Positions 10,890 through 20,592 of a stretch of 49,476 nt of DNA are shown piece after piece. The DNA comes from Flavobacteriales bacterium. GTDB taxonomy: Bacteria > Bacteroidota > Bacteroidia > Flavobacteriales_D > Sanyastnellaceae. The DNA is taken from the NCBI GenBank assembly GCA_002683345.1, contig NYSX01000027.1:1-49476 (forward strand), written 5' to 3'. Both the position numbers and the translations under genes were made by a program. Within the stretch, counting starts at the first letter, position 1. Each line of letters begins with the position of its first letter. The notes beneath the pieces were generated by a model, which searched no databases, had not been told where the DNA came from, and was given only the letters and a program-made list of their open reading frames with translations.

Positions 10890-11861
10890 ATGACCATGAC
10901 AATGCGAATTTCAGGAGCGGTCGTTGCCAAAGCGGTGATGTCCATGGTGCCTCTCATGATGATGGCCTTCGTGGCGGTCAGCCAAGATCAAATTTCCTAC
11001 AATTGGGAAGGTTCGAAAGAGGGGTGGGTGCCCGCCAGTGAGAACAATTTGGGCTGCAACCTCATCGAACAGCCAGAAGCCATGGCCATGCGTGCATTCA
11101 ACACCACGCCTGTGATGAGAAGCGGTACGCTGAGTGAAAGTTTGGGCATTGATGCGAGCGAATACGACCGCATCCAAATCACGTTGAAGAACCCAACCAG
11201 TTCTGGCAATCCAAATGCGAGATTGTTCGCCTACGGACCCGAATCAAATGCGTTCATGTGTCATTGGAACGTCCCCGTGGATACGAGCATGACCGAATTC
11301 CAGACGTACACGCTGGACTTGACAACGCCTCCCAATGATGGAAGTGGGACGTTCGAGGGAGAAGTTGCTCGATTTGGTTGGAGAGGTCCTTGGGGTGTGG
11401 CGAATGGGGACACCATTTACTGGAAAAGTATGGTGATTTACAACTCTTTGGGGTGCACAAACGCCGATGCCTGCAACTATGAACCTTTGGCAGAAATTGA
11501 CAATGGCGCATGTGTGTTGGTGGGTGATTCCTGTGATGATGGAAACCCAGCGACCTTGGACGACATGATCAATGCAGATTGCCTGTGTTCTGGTCAGGTC
11601 GATGAAATCCGGGAACCAAATGCGCCATTCAATCTGGATTTGGGACCCAATCCAACCTCCAACGCCTTGGAGGCCCATTCTGCCATCCCGTTGGGGGCCA
11701 TTCGAATTTTGGATTCTCAAGGAAAGGTGTGCTTGGAACAACAAACCAGCGAGACGCGCATGGTTTTGGATGTTTCGAACTTTGTGCCGGGGCTGTATTT
11801 TTTTGAAGCCAACTCCAATCAAGCACGTGTGATTTCAAGGTTTATCGTGCAACGGCCTTGA
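10890..11861 (+). CDS. T9SS type A sorting-domain protein with jelly-roll (CBM-like) domain and one GCTNADACNYEP repeat
   Basis: Start trimmed to a signal-peptide-like N-terminus; C-terminus NLDLGPNPTSN...GLYFFEANSNQARVISRFIVQRP is T9SS-like. Confidence 0.75.
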   Translation: MTMTMRISGAVVAKAVMSMVPLMMMAFVAVSQDQISYNWEGSKEGWVPASENNLGCNLIEQPEAMAMRAFNTTPVMRSGTLSESLGIDASEYDRIQITLKNPTSSGNPNARLFAYGPESNAFMCHWNVPVDTSMTEFQTYTLDLTTPPNDGSGTFEGEVARFGWRGPWGVANGDTIYWKSMVIYNSLGCTNADACNYEPLAEIDNGACVLVGDSCDDGNPATLDDMINADCLCSGQVDEIREPNAPFNLDLGPNPTSNALEAHSAIPLGAIRILDSQGKVCLEQQTSETRMVLDVSNFVPGLYFFEANSNQARVISRFIVQRP

Positions 11862-11874
11862 GGATTTCTACGAT

Positions 11875-13386
11875 GTGATGGACTTCAGCCGCAAAAGAAA
11901 TTTCGTGTGGCTTGCGGTGTTGCTTTTTTGTGTTGGATGCACGGCCGCCAAAGACCGCCATTCCTTGAAAGGCAAAAACGTATTGTTCATCGTCGCAGAT
12001 GATTTGAATTGTTCGCTGGGGTGCTATGGGGATCCAAATGCCGTGACACCACATCTGGACAATCTTGCAGAGTCAGGGGTTCGATTCGAACAAGCCCATT
12101 GTCAATACCCCCTGTGTGGCCCATCTCGGACAAGTTTCTTGACAGGGCTGTATCCGGGGCAATCCGGAGTGAGAGACAATCGAGTCTTGCTGCGAGATGC
12201 TCTGCCCGAGGTAACCACACTGCCCCAATTGTTTCGCCAACATGGATACGATGTGGTTCGAGTGGGGAAATTGTTCCACTATGACAATCCGGGAGAGATA
12301 GGCACCTCAGGTCAGGACGACAATCCTTCTTGGGATGAGACATACAACCCTGTAGGTCGTGACAAAAGGGAGGAGCATAGGATTCACTCTCTGGTTGAAG
12401 GAAAATTTGGGGGAACTTTGAGTTGGCTTGAGTCCTTCGGCGACGATGAAGAGTATACAGATGGCAAAGTGGCGCAAATCGCATCAAGAAAACTGGAGGA
12501 ATTTGCACAAGAGGCCAGACCATTTTTCTTGGCCGTAGGCTTTTTTCGACCTCACACACCCTTTGTCGCGCCGAGCAAGTATTTCGACTTGCATCCTTTG
12601 AGTGAGATTCAGGTCCCGAACAAAGAAGAGGAGGCATTGGAACGCCTGCCTTTGCCGACTCAAAAGTCGGTGCGATCGCGTCCAAGTCAGTTGAATGTGC
12701 CTTTGGACACGGCGAAGGCATTGATTCAGGCGTACCGAGCTTCGGTGTCATTTGTGGATGCCCAGGTGGGACGTGTCCTCGAGACGTTGGAAAAGACGGG
12801 ACTAGGTGACAATACCATGGTCATTTTCTTAAGTGATCATGGGTACCATCTTGGGGAGCATGGACATTGGCAGAAGCAAACGTTGTTTGAAGATGCCACT
12901 CGGGTGCCTTTGATTTTTCGCAGTGGCGACGAGCATCCTTTCGTGTGGAACTCAGATCGCCCTGTGGAGTTGGTTGACATTTACCCCACCGTGGCGGCTT
13001 GGGCTGGCATTTCGCACGACCCGAGCCTTCCTGGAATCGCGCTCTTTGAGCAGCCAGATTCAGTCGTGAATCGGCGTGCAGGTGCATACACAACCTGGAG
13101 GAAAGGGGTGTCACTTCGCACAGAGAACCACAGAATTACCCGATGGGGTCAATCAGGCTCACTGGGATGGGAGTTGTACGATCACAGAACAGATTCGTTG
13201 GAATTGTTCAGCGCTGCGACCAATCGTGAGATGGCGTCTTTGTTTGATTCGCTGTCTCAATTGTTGAATCATGTAGATTCCGTGAATCAAGTTGTGCCGA
13301 TGGCTGCAGGTCATGTGAATTACAATGCCGAGCCACTCCCTCGAACGAAGCCGTTGGTCAAGGCGACGAATGCTCATTGGCCATGA
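11875..13386 (+). CDS. Sulfatase lipoprotein (iduronate-2-sulfatase-like, FGly type)
   Basis: VLFIVADDLNCSLGCYGD...PLCGPSRTSFLTGLYPG (CxPSR) ...VIFLSDHGYHLGEHGHWQKQTLFEDATRVPL; lipobox LLFCVGC. Confidence 0.93.
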   Translation: MMDFSRKRNFVWLAVLLFCVGCTAAKDRHSLKGKNVLFIVADDLNCSLGCYGDPNAVTPHLDNLAESGVRFEQAHCQYPLCGPSRTSFLTGLYPGQSGVRDNRVLLRDALPEVTTLPQLFRQHGYDVVRVGKLFHYDNPGEIGTSGQDDNPSWDETYNPVGRDKREEHRIHSLVEGKFGGTLSWLESFGDDEEYTDGKVAQIASRKLEEFAQEARPFFLAVGFFRPHTPFVAPSKYFDLHPLSEIQVPNKEEEALERLPLPTQKSVRSRPSQLNVPLDTAKALIQAYRASVSFVDAQVGRVLETLEKTGLGDNTMVIFLSDHGYHLGEHGHWQKQTLFEDATRVPLIFRSGDEHPFVWNSDRPVELVDIYPTVAAWAGISHDPSLPGIALFEQPDSVVNRRAGAYTTWRKGVSLRTENHRITRWGQSGSLGWELYDHRTDSLELFSAATNREMASLFDSLSQLLNHVDSVNQVVPMAAGHVNYNAEPLPRTKPLVKATNAHWP

Positions 13387-14795
13387 TGGAAAGGTGGTTG
13401 ATGTTGTTGTGTTTTGGCATGTGGTCGTGCGCGTCTGTTGTAGACAGCCGAAACGGCCAGCCTCCGAATTTTATTCTGATCCTCGCCGATGACCAAGCTT
13501 GGAACGGAACGTCGGTGGAAATGCAGCCTGGCATGAAGGAATCGGCGAGTGATTTTCACCGCACCCCTTTTCTCGAGGAGTTGGCTTCCAAAGGCATCCG
13601 GTTTTCAAATGCCCGTGCTGCCGCACCAGTTTGTGCGCCGTCCAGATACAGCATTCAATTTGGGAAATCTCCTGCCCGCCTTCGCTTGATTCGGGTCGGG
13701 ATGGATGCAAGTCACATTCCTCATGCTGAATGGCAAAGCATTGCCAAAGTCCTGCAAAGTGTGGACCCCAATTATGTGTCCGGGCATTTCGGGAAATGGG
13801 GGATGGGTGCGAGTCCCAAGGTTTTGGGCTATGATGTCGGCGATGGTGCCACACGGAACGTGGATGGGGGGTTTGTCAATGACAAGTCACAGTGGGAAAC
13901 CACATTGACGCGAGATCCCAAAAAAGTGTTCGAGTTGACAGATCGTGCAACCGCCTTTCTGGACTCATGTGCATCAAGCCAGCGTCCTTTTTTCTTGCAG
14001 GTTTCACATTACGCGGTGCACAGCAACATCCAAACGACCGATTCCTCCTTCGCCAGCATGAATTCACGTCCTTTGGGGGATCGACATCGCCATGTAGGGT
14101 TTGCAGGCATGACGCTGGATTTGGATGAGAGTCTCGGCAAAATCCTAGAAACGGTTGAAGAGCTCGGGTTGAGTGAGCGCACGTATGTGATTTACATGTC
14201 AGACAACGGAGGTGTCCCCAACATTCCTGGAGCCAAGAAATACGATCAAAGTTTGAATCATCCCTTGCAAAGGGGGAAGTGGGATGCCATGGAAGGGGGC
14301 TTGCGGATTCCGATGGTTGTCGCGGGCCCGGGAATTTCGCCAGGAACTCATTCCTACGCTCACGTTTGGGGGGCTGACTTGCTTCCGACCATTGCTGACT
14401 TGGCAGGTGGACTGGCGTTTTTGCCGGACAGCTTGGACGGGGGTAGTTTTAAGCCAGCACTGTTAGGTTGGAAAGGCGTTGAAGTCACTCGGTCAGTCGA
14501 TGGCATGGCTTTTCATGTGCCCTACCGAAATAAAATCGCCCTGAATCGCCCACATTCGGCTTGGATTTCCGGCAATCACAAGCTGCTCTATTTCCATGAT
14601 GATGGCGAAGTAAGGTTGTTCAATTTGGAGGATGATTTCGGGGAAACCCGAAATCTTGCAACAGCGTTGCCTCTCAAGGCAGAAGCCATGAAGGAAAGTT
14701 TGTTCAGTTATCTGAATGAGGTGAGTGCACCGAGGTGGCAAGAGGGCATCACTTGGAAAGGCGAGCCTTTTTCGACTTACGAATCCACCCATTGA
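13383..14795 (+). CDS. Sulfatase lipoprotein (FGly type)
   Basis: NFILILADDQAWNGTS...APVCAPSRYSIQFGKSPARLR; ...YMSDNGGVPN; ATGA overlap with the upstream gene. Confidence 0.92.
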   Translation: MMERWLMLLCFGMWSCASVVDSRNGQPPNFILILADDQAWNGTSVEMQPGMKESASDFHRTPFLEELASKGIRFSNARAAAPVCAPSRYSIQFGKSPARLRLIRVGMDASHIPHAEWQSIAKVLQSVDPNYVSGHFGKWGMGASPKVLGYDVGDGATRNVDGGFVNDKSQWETTLTRDPKKVFELTDRATAFLDSCASSQRPFFLQVSHYAVHSNIQTTDSSFASMNSRPLGDRHRHVGFAGMTLDLDESLGKILETVEELGLSERTYVIYMSDNGGVPNIPGAKKYDQSLNHPLQRGKWDAMEGGLRIPMVVAGPGISPGTHSYAHVWGADLLPTIADLAGGLAFLPDSLDGGSFKPALLGWKGVEVTRSVDGMAFHVPYRNKIALNRPHSAWISGNHKLLYFHDDGEVRLFNLEDDFGETRNLATALPLKAEAMKESLFSYLNEVSAPRWQEGITWKGEPFSTYESTH

Positions 14796-15832
14796 TGACC
14801 GTACGACTTCTGATTTTGACAGTGGCATGTGTTTCCATGATTGCATGTGGTGACATGGCTGAGGAACAGATGTTCAAGGGAGATTCCAAGTTGCCACAAG
14901 CTCAACCTGCGACCATGGTTTGGATCGAAGGAGGGGAGTTTGTCATGGGCGCAGTGGCTGAGGACCCCGAGGCGTTGCCTCGTGAAAAGCCGCGTCATCT
15001 TGTGGAGATCAGTGGGTTTTTCATGGATGTCCATGAAGTGACGAACGGACAGTTTGCTGAGTTTGTACAAAGCACCGGTTATGTAACTGTCGCAGAGCGG
15101 CAAATTGAGACTGAGCAGGGAGTGCTTGAACCAGGCTCCATGGTGTTTGAGATGCCCAAGGAGATTTTTGGTTTGCGTGATCATGGGCAATGGTGGAGAT
15201 GGAAAATTGGTGCGAATTGGCGGCATCCAGAGGGCCCTCAATCTTCTCTGGAAGATCGCAGAAATCATCCTGTTGTGCATGTGGCTTATGAGGATGCGGT
15301 GGCTTATGCCACTTGGCGCAATTGCAGATTGCCGACTGAGGCAGAGTGGGAATATGCAGCACGATCAAAAGGCCAGGAAGTGCGGTATCCCTGGGGCAAT
15401 GAGTCTCCTCTCAATGGAGATGTCAAATGCAACATCTGGGACGGGGTTTTCCCCACAGTCAATCACGCCATGGATGGGCATGTGGGAGTTGCCCCAGTCA
15501 TGACCTATCCGCCAAACGACATCGGGATTTGGGATTTGGGAGGCAATGTTTGGGAGCTATGTGAAGACTGGTATGCCCCCAATTCATACCAAAGGTTTGA
15601 TACGACAGAGAGGCGTGATCCGAAAGGTGTGTCCGAGTCTTTTGATCCGATGGAGCCCATGGTGCCCAAGAAAGTGATGCGTGGAGGCTCTTTTCTCTGC
15701 AATGAAGGGTATTGCTCCAGCTACCGAGTGACCGCGCGCATGCCGGTGGCTTTCGACACAGGCACCAGTCACATTGGATTCAGGTGCGTTCGGGATTCCA
15801 TAGGTGCTGGGGCGAAGGCAGTTTCGAAATGA
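14795..15832 (+). CDS. Formylglycine-generating enzyme-like (FGE-sulfatase/SUMF1 family) lipoprotein
   Basis: MVWIEGGEFVMGA...HEVTNGQFAEFV...NHPVVHVAYEDAVAYATWRNCRLPTEAEWEYAAR...YPWGNE...RGGSFLCNEGYCSSYRVTAR...SHIGFRC; lipobox SMIAC; TGATG overlap upstream. Confidence 0.9.
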   Translation: MTVRLLILTVACVSMIACGDMAEEQMFKGDSKLPQAQPATMVWIEGGEFVMGAVAEDPEALPREKPRHLVEISGFFMDVHEVTNGQFAEFVQSTGYVTVAERQIETEQGVLEPGSMVFEMPKEIFGLRDHGQWWRWKIGANWRHPEGPQSSLEDRRNHPVVHVAYEDAVAYATWRNCRLPTEAEWEYAARSKGQEVRYPWGNESPLNGDVKCNIWDGVFPTVNHAMDGHVGVAPVMTYPPNDIGIWDLGGNVWELCEDWYAPNSYQRFDTTERRDPKGVSESFDPMEPMVPKKVMRGGSFLCNEGYCSSYRVTARMPVAFDTGTSHIGFRCVRDSIGAGAKAVSK

Positions 15833-17817
15833 CATTTTGTCGACTTCTGATTTGTCCGTGTGTATTAAGTTGCGGTGTGGAGAAGTTGTGTGATTGTCTC
15901 TATTCTGTTGGCTGTCATGCTGGCCGCTTTTGCCTCCCCGTTGGACTGCTTCTCATGTTGGGTTTTTCCACTTTTGCGCAAGAAGGAGGGATGTCAAACT
16001 GGGAAAGCAGTGCGCCTTCACTTGAGCGTGCCCCGGTCCATGGGATTTCAGCTTCTGGGTTCTGTCGCGTGCTTGGGTATGTTCGATCCCAGCAGGAAGT
16101 TTTCCCAAACAATTCAGGGAAGACCATGGCCGTGCTGGTGGGAGACCTTTACCGTGAGCCCATGTTTTTAACCAGATTGAAGCTCGTTACCCAAGATGGT
16201 GTGCAGTTTGGTGTTGATTTGATGGGCAATTCGTTGTTCAAAGGGCCTGAATTGGAGGCTTCTGCACTCACCTTGGATTTGGGTTTAAATACCTCCCTCA
16301 AAATCAAGAAGCCTTGGGGCAAGGTGACCCTTCGGACAGGAGGAGTGACATGGTACAGGCAGAGTCGATTGACAGTTTGGGGCAATCAGGCGTTCAACCG
16401 TTTGAGTCTGTTCGACAGAAGACCCCAAGCAGCCGTAGATGCCAGACCTTGGAACCGATACCGCAACTATGTCGATGAAGGACTTGTCGACATGGGACTT
16501 CGCTACGGGTCCCGAGCGTTTCAAGGCATGTTCATTGGGCTCAGTGATTTGCCGGGAGGAATGAAGTTGAAGGGAGTTGTTGGGAAAAGCAATTTCAATC
16601 GCCCTGCTTTTGAAGGGGCAATGAGTTTCACCTCAAGCTGGAGAGTGGCGAAGGACGTTGGTGAGAAGGGCAATTTGGCCATCAACACGCTCATGTCCCG
16701 TTCAGCATTGGACTCCACATTTGCAAACGAACGAGCGTACCATCTTCACACCATGGAGTCGCGCTTTGGGGTGCGCGAGCACGTCGTGATTGTAGAGGGG
16801 GGGTGGGGATTTTATGCAGAGAACTCTTCTGACGCTGTGCAGCAAGGTGGCGCTTTGTTCATGGATGTCAGGGCGAGTCCTGGTGCACGCATTCCACTTT
16901 CCCTGAGGGCTTATCGAATTGCGCCGGAGTTTGTCAACGTGACAGGAAATTTCCTCAATTCGTCTGTGCTTGAAGTCTTTCCCAACGTAGCAGGAATCGG
17001 GGCAACGGTAAGGGCTCCTTTTGAATCGCCTCTTGTTGGATTGGGCATCCCTGTGAACAACAGGCAAGGACTGGAACTTCAGGCGCAGGGGCAAATCTTG
17101 GGGTGTGCGGTCAATGTCGGAATGGGGGTGTCCTCCGAAATTTCACCCACTCAAGGTGGGGTGTCCTATTTCCACCTCGTCAATGGAGAAACCATTTCGA
17201 GGTTGAACCTTTTCTCGCGAGCATGGGGCCCTTACAACGCATTGAACAGCGTTTACCGTAGAACGTTTGAGGTGGCTGCGTTGTCGGATTCGCTCGTGAA
17301 CGCTGGAGCGTCTTTTCAAAAGAGGTTCAACACCCTTGAAGCCCAACTCAAAAAGCGTGGTCAGTGTTTAGACCACGCATGGACGCTCTTGTCCACGTTG
17401 AAGTTGCGTTCCGCACAACGCGAGTGGTTCGGGTTGCATCAATCCGCTGGAACGGCCTTGTTAAAGCAGCAATGCATGCAGCTTGATTTGGGCATTGAAT
17501 TGAATCCTCGCGTTGTCGCTTTGGGTCATTTGGGCGTGGAACGCGTGGTAGGAAATGACGAAACGTCACAAGGAGATGCAGATGTTCCTTCCGTGGCCAA
17601 TAGATTTCAAGACTGGCTGTCCAAAGGACAGCGTCAGGTTTCGACCATGGCACGAAATCAAACCCATCAAAGGGTGGGATTGGGGTTGGATGTTTCCCTC
17701 TTCACCGGCGTCAACTTGTATGTCCGACAGCAATGGTATTCCTACCGAGACCCCAATTTCACAATGAACCAACTTTCAGGAACAGAAACGATGGTAGAAT
17801 TGAAAATGACCTTTTGA
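15829..17817 (+). CDS. Predicted outer-membrane beta-barrel protein, unknown function
   Basis: Start trimmed to ATGA-coupled ATG at 15829; signal peptide ...LLLMLGFSTFAQ; alternating amphipathic strands, C-terminus TMVELKMTF* with terminal Phe. Confidence 0.65.
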   Translation: MTFCRLLICPCVLSCGVEKLCDCLYSVGCHAGRFCLPVGLLLMLGFSTFAQEGGMSNWESSAPSLERAPVHGISASGFCRVLGYVRSQQEVFPNNSGKTMAVLVGDLYREPMFLTRLKLVTQDGVQFGVDLMGNSLFKGPELEASALTLDLGLNTSLKIKKPWGKVTLRTGGVTWYRQSRLTVWGNQAFNRLSLFDRRPQAAVDARPWNRYRNYVDEGLVDMGLRYGSRAFQGMFIGLSDLPGGMKLKGVVGKSNFNRPAFEGAMSFTSSWRVAKDVGEKGNLAINTLMSRSALDSTFANERAYHLHTMESRFGVREHVVIVEGGWGFYAENSSDAVQQGGALFMDVRASPGARIPLSLRAYRIAPEFVNVTGNFLNSSVLEVFPNVAGIGATVRAPFESPLVGLGIPVNNRQGLELQAQGQILGCAVNVGMGVSSEISPTQGGVSYFHLVNGETISRLNLFSRAWGPYNALNSVYRRTFEVAALSDSLVNAGASFQKRFNTLEAQLKKRGQCLDHAWTLLSTLKLRSAQREWFGLHQSAGTALLKQQCMQLDLGIELNPRVVALGHLGVERVVGNDETSQGDADVPSVANRFQDWLSKGQRQVSTMARNQTHQRVGLGLDVSLFTGVNLYVRQQWYSYRDPNFTMNQLSGTETMVELKMTF

Positions 17818-17818
17818 A

Positions 17819-19555
17819 ATGAAATTCCCTTTCCTTGCGTTTTCATGTCTTTGTCTAGGTCATTTGGGGTGGTCACAAACCACGACTTCTGGACCTCCGA
17901 AGCAATATTGGCTTGACGGATTTTCACGGACTTGGTTTACGTCTGACGCGTTGCTGGGGAATGAGGTGAACCCGGCCAGCATATCCAGCGGTTGGAACTT
18001 GCTCGATTTGAACCCACACGTCAACCCTGTGCAAGGAGTAGAGGTGTTTGCACAAATCCGTGTGCTGAATGAATTTGGGGGGTTCTTCGGGCAGGGTACC
18101 CAAGTTGATGTTCGTCAGCTGCGGGTGTCGGGAGTGCTCAAGAACAAAGTGAAATTCAACCTCGGAGATGTTTACCTCAATCAGTCTGCATTCACGTTGC
18201 ACGCAGACGAAGGAGAAGCCTCTGATCCGTGGGGCCATGCTTTTGCCGCGCAGCGTAACCTGGTCGCTTACGAGAATTTTTTTCAAGGAAATCGTTGGCG
18301 ATTGCAAGGGGCCCAAGCCAATGCCTCGTTCAAAGGAGACCGTTGGATTGAACATGTGGTCTTGGATGGCTATGTCACGCGTCCACGCGGATCGCGTCAA
18401 CTTTCGGAATCAACTTACTCGCCGGACCGAGTGCTGGCAGGATTGACCACTGCGCTCGTGGGTCAAAAGGGGTGGTCAGGGGAGTTGCATCACGCCGTTT
18501 TGGCAGACTTGCCCTACTCTGGAACAGTGGAGCACAACGTCCTGAATCCCGTGACGCACGGCCTGTTGCACAAACAGCCGCAAATGAATGGGGCGCGCAT
18601 GCGTTTCACTGCTGAAGGCGGGTGGTCGAACCACTCATGGCGCATTCGCGACATGATGAGCGGAGAGGTCACCGGTTTGTCGGATTCAAGGAAAGGTGGT
18701 TTTGCGGGTTTGAGGTTTCTCGTGGCGGCGCAAGACTCGTCATGGCAAGGAGAAGTGGCCTATCGAGAGGTCGACCCGTTTTTTAGAAGTGCGGGTGCGC
18801 AGAGCAAGCGCTACGATTTCTCAGACCTTTCGATTCCGTCGGTCTTTCCTGTTGTTGGAGAGGAGGAACTCTCCCGTTCTGTTTCCTTGTTTGACCTCAT
18901 CTCTGATGTGACCGTCGCAAACCAAGGGGTTTCGGCAACCCTGATGCCAATCGCACCGCTGTTTGACAATGTCTTGCCTTATGGTCAAGCCACCCCCAAT
19001 CGCAGGGGGGCGATGGCGCACATCCGCAGAAACTTTGAGAATGCCAAGGTGGCGCTTCGAATGAGCCGTTTTGCGGAGTTGACGGGACAAGGCACCTCGG
19101 AATTGAGAACGTTTTCTGCTGCGGGATTGGGCGTGGAGTGGAACTCTGCGCCATCAGCTTCGAGGAGCTTCCGTGTGTCGGCTTATGAGCAGATTCAGCA
19201 CACCTTACGCGGTGGCAGCGACCTTGAAAAAGTCGAACTGCTCACATCCAACCTCACGCTTTCTGCTGCTCTTGAGTTGTTGCCGCAGTTTTGGATCGAG
19301 TGTTCGGGAAGGCATGCCATAGGTGCAGGACACGAATATTTGAACGTGCGTTCTGAACTTGGAGAGTTGTTCAATTTTCAAAAGACAGAATTGGATGTCC
19401 AGGCATGGATGACCTCCTTGGGCATCATGCACAGTTTGTCAAAGGATGTTTCTGCCAGGGCCCAATGGAACGTGTGGGGTCAAAACGATGCCAATCGGAG
19501 TTCTTCGAAAATCTTGGCCAGTCAAGTGTTTATTGTGATATCCGCCGACCTATGA
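17819..19555 (+). CDS. Predicted outer-membrane beta-barrel protein, unknown function
   Basis: Signal peptide MKFPFLAFSCLCLGHLGWSQ; strand-rich sequence; starts 1 nt after the upstream stop. Confidence 0.65.
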   Translation: MKFPFLAFSCLCLGHLGWSQTTTSGPPKQYWLDGFSRTWFTSDALLGNEVNPASISSGWNLLDLNPHVNPVQGVEVFAQIRVLNEFGGFFGQGTQVDVRQLRVSGVLKNKVKFNLGDVYLNQSAFTLHADEGEASDPWGHAFAAQRNLVAYENFFQGNRWRLQGAQANASFKGDRWIEHVVLDGYVTRPRGSRQLSESTYSPDRVLAGLTTALVGQKGWSGELHHAVLADLPYSGTVEHNVLNPVTHGLLHKQPQMNGARMRFTAEGGWSNHSWRIRDMMSGEVTGLSDSRKGGFAGLRFLVAAQDSSWQGEVAYREVDPFFRSAGAQSKRYDFSDLSIPSVFPVVGEEELSRSVSLFDLISDVTVANQGVSATLMPIAPLFDNVLPYGQATPNRRGAMAHIRRNFENAKVALRMSRFAELTGQGTSELRTFSAAGLGVEWNSAPSASRSFRVSAYEQIQHTLRGGSDLEKVELLTSNLTLSAALELLPQFWIECSGRHAIGAGHEYLNVRSELGELFNFQKTELDVQAWMTSLGIMHSLSKDVSARAQWNVWGQNDANRSSSKILASQVFIVISADL

Positions 19556-20592
19556 TGAAGACCACGACACATATCGCCCTTGTTCTTTTGTTGACCTTGA
19601 TTTGGAGTGCCGGATGCAATCGTCCTGCCTCGGAGGGTCCATCAATCAATGATTTGTTCGGAGTTTTCGAAGTGATTGATTCCCTCCAATTGACCAATGT
19701 GTCGCCTGATTTTTCCTCGGGGGAATCGGTGGGATTTTCCTGCAAATTCTCCAAACCGGTGGAGTGGAATCTGCTCATCACGGGTTTGGAATCCGGGAGC
19801 AGAAAGACCTTCGAGGCTTTTTCTTCAGAGTTGTTTGCTGAACAGATTGTCTGGTATGGGAATTGCGACGATGTTCCGTTTTTCTTAGAAGAGACCTGCG
19901 AGGTCAGATTGAGCGTGGAGGGCGAGGAAGAGGAGTATGTTGCCGCGTTGCAAGTGGCGGGGGTCAAAACGTACTCGGGAATTGAGGTGGCCACTTTTGA
20001 CGTTGGGCTTCCCGATGGTGCTCTCGTTTGGCACCAAGACGGAGGCAACATGACTTTTGAACTGGCTCAAGAAAATGCACTCCAGGGAAATCAGTGTTTC
20101 AAAATGGGGGGGAGGGTGAATTGGGACTGGAGTCTTGGCTACATAGACATTCCAATTGACTTGAATGATGTCAATGCATCAGCCGAGGACTTCTTCCTGA
20201 ATGTGGGCGTTTTCGGTGGGATGGATGATCAGTTTGCCACGGATCAATACGTCAACATTTTGCTTTCGGAGTCAAACGCTCCGTTCAATGACAACGTCAA
20301 CAACAACGCAGCGGACATCTTTGGCACAGGATCGGAGGTCTACAAGCACCAAATTCGTCCGGTGGACTGGGAGGGATGGAGATATTTTGCCATTCCGTAT
20401 TCGGAGTTCGAAGTAAAAAGTGAAGGAGGAAACAACGTCAGGGAGCCTTCCGAAATTCGGGGGATTCGTCTTGGATTGCAAGCATGTCCCTTCAACAGTG
20501 GGAATTGCCCAGACAATGGAAACATTGAAGCGCAGGCAGATGTGGATTACATCATGTTTACAGTGGGATTGCCATTGCTTGAGCAGGAATGA
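19552..20592 (+). CDS. Lipoprotein with CBM-like jelly-roll domain
   Basis: Start trimmed to MMKTTTHIALVLLLTLIWSAGC (lipobox); IRPVDWEGWRYFAIPYSEF...DVDYIMFTV jelly-roll signature; ATGA overlap. Confidence 0.7.
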   Translation: MMKTTTHIALVLLLTLIWSAGCNRPASEGPSINDLFGVFEVIDSLQLTNVSPDFSSGESVGFSCKFSKPVEWNLLITGLESGSRKTFEAFSSELFAEQIVWYGNCDDVPFFLEETCEVRLSVEGEEEEYVAALQVAGVKTYSGIEVATFDVGLPDGALVWHQDGGNMTFELAQENALQGNQCFKMGGRVNWDWSLGYIDIPIDLNDVNASAEDFFLNVGVFGGMDDQFATDQYVNILLSESNAPFNDNVNNNAADIFGTGSEVYKHQIRPVDWEGWRYFAIPYSEFEVKSEGGNNVREPSEIRGIRLGLQACPFNSGNCPDNGNIEAQADVDYIMFTVGLPLLEQE

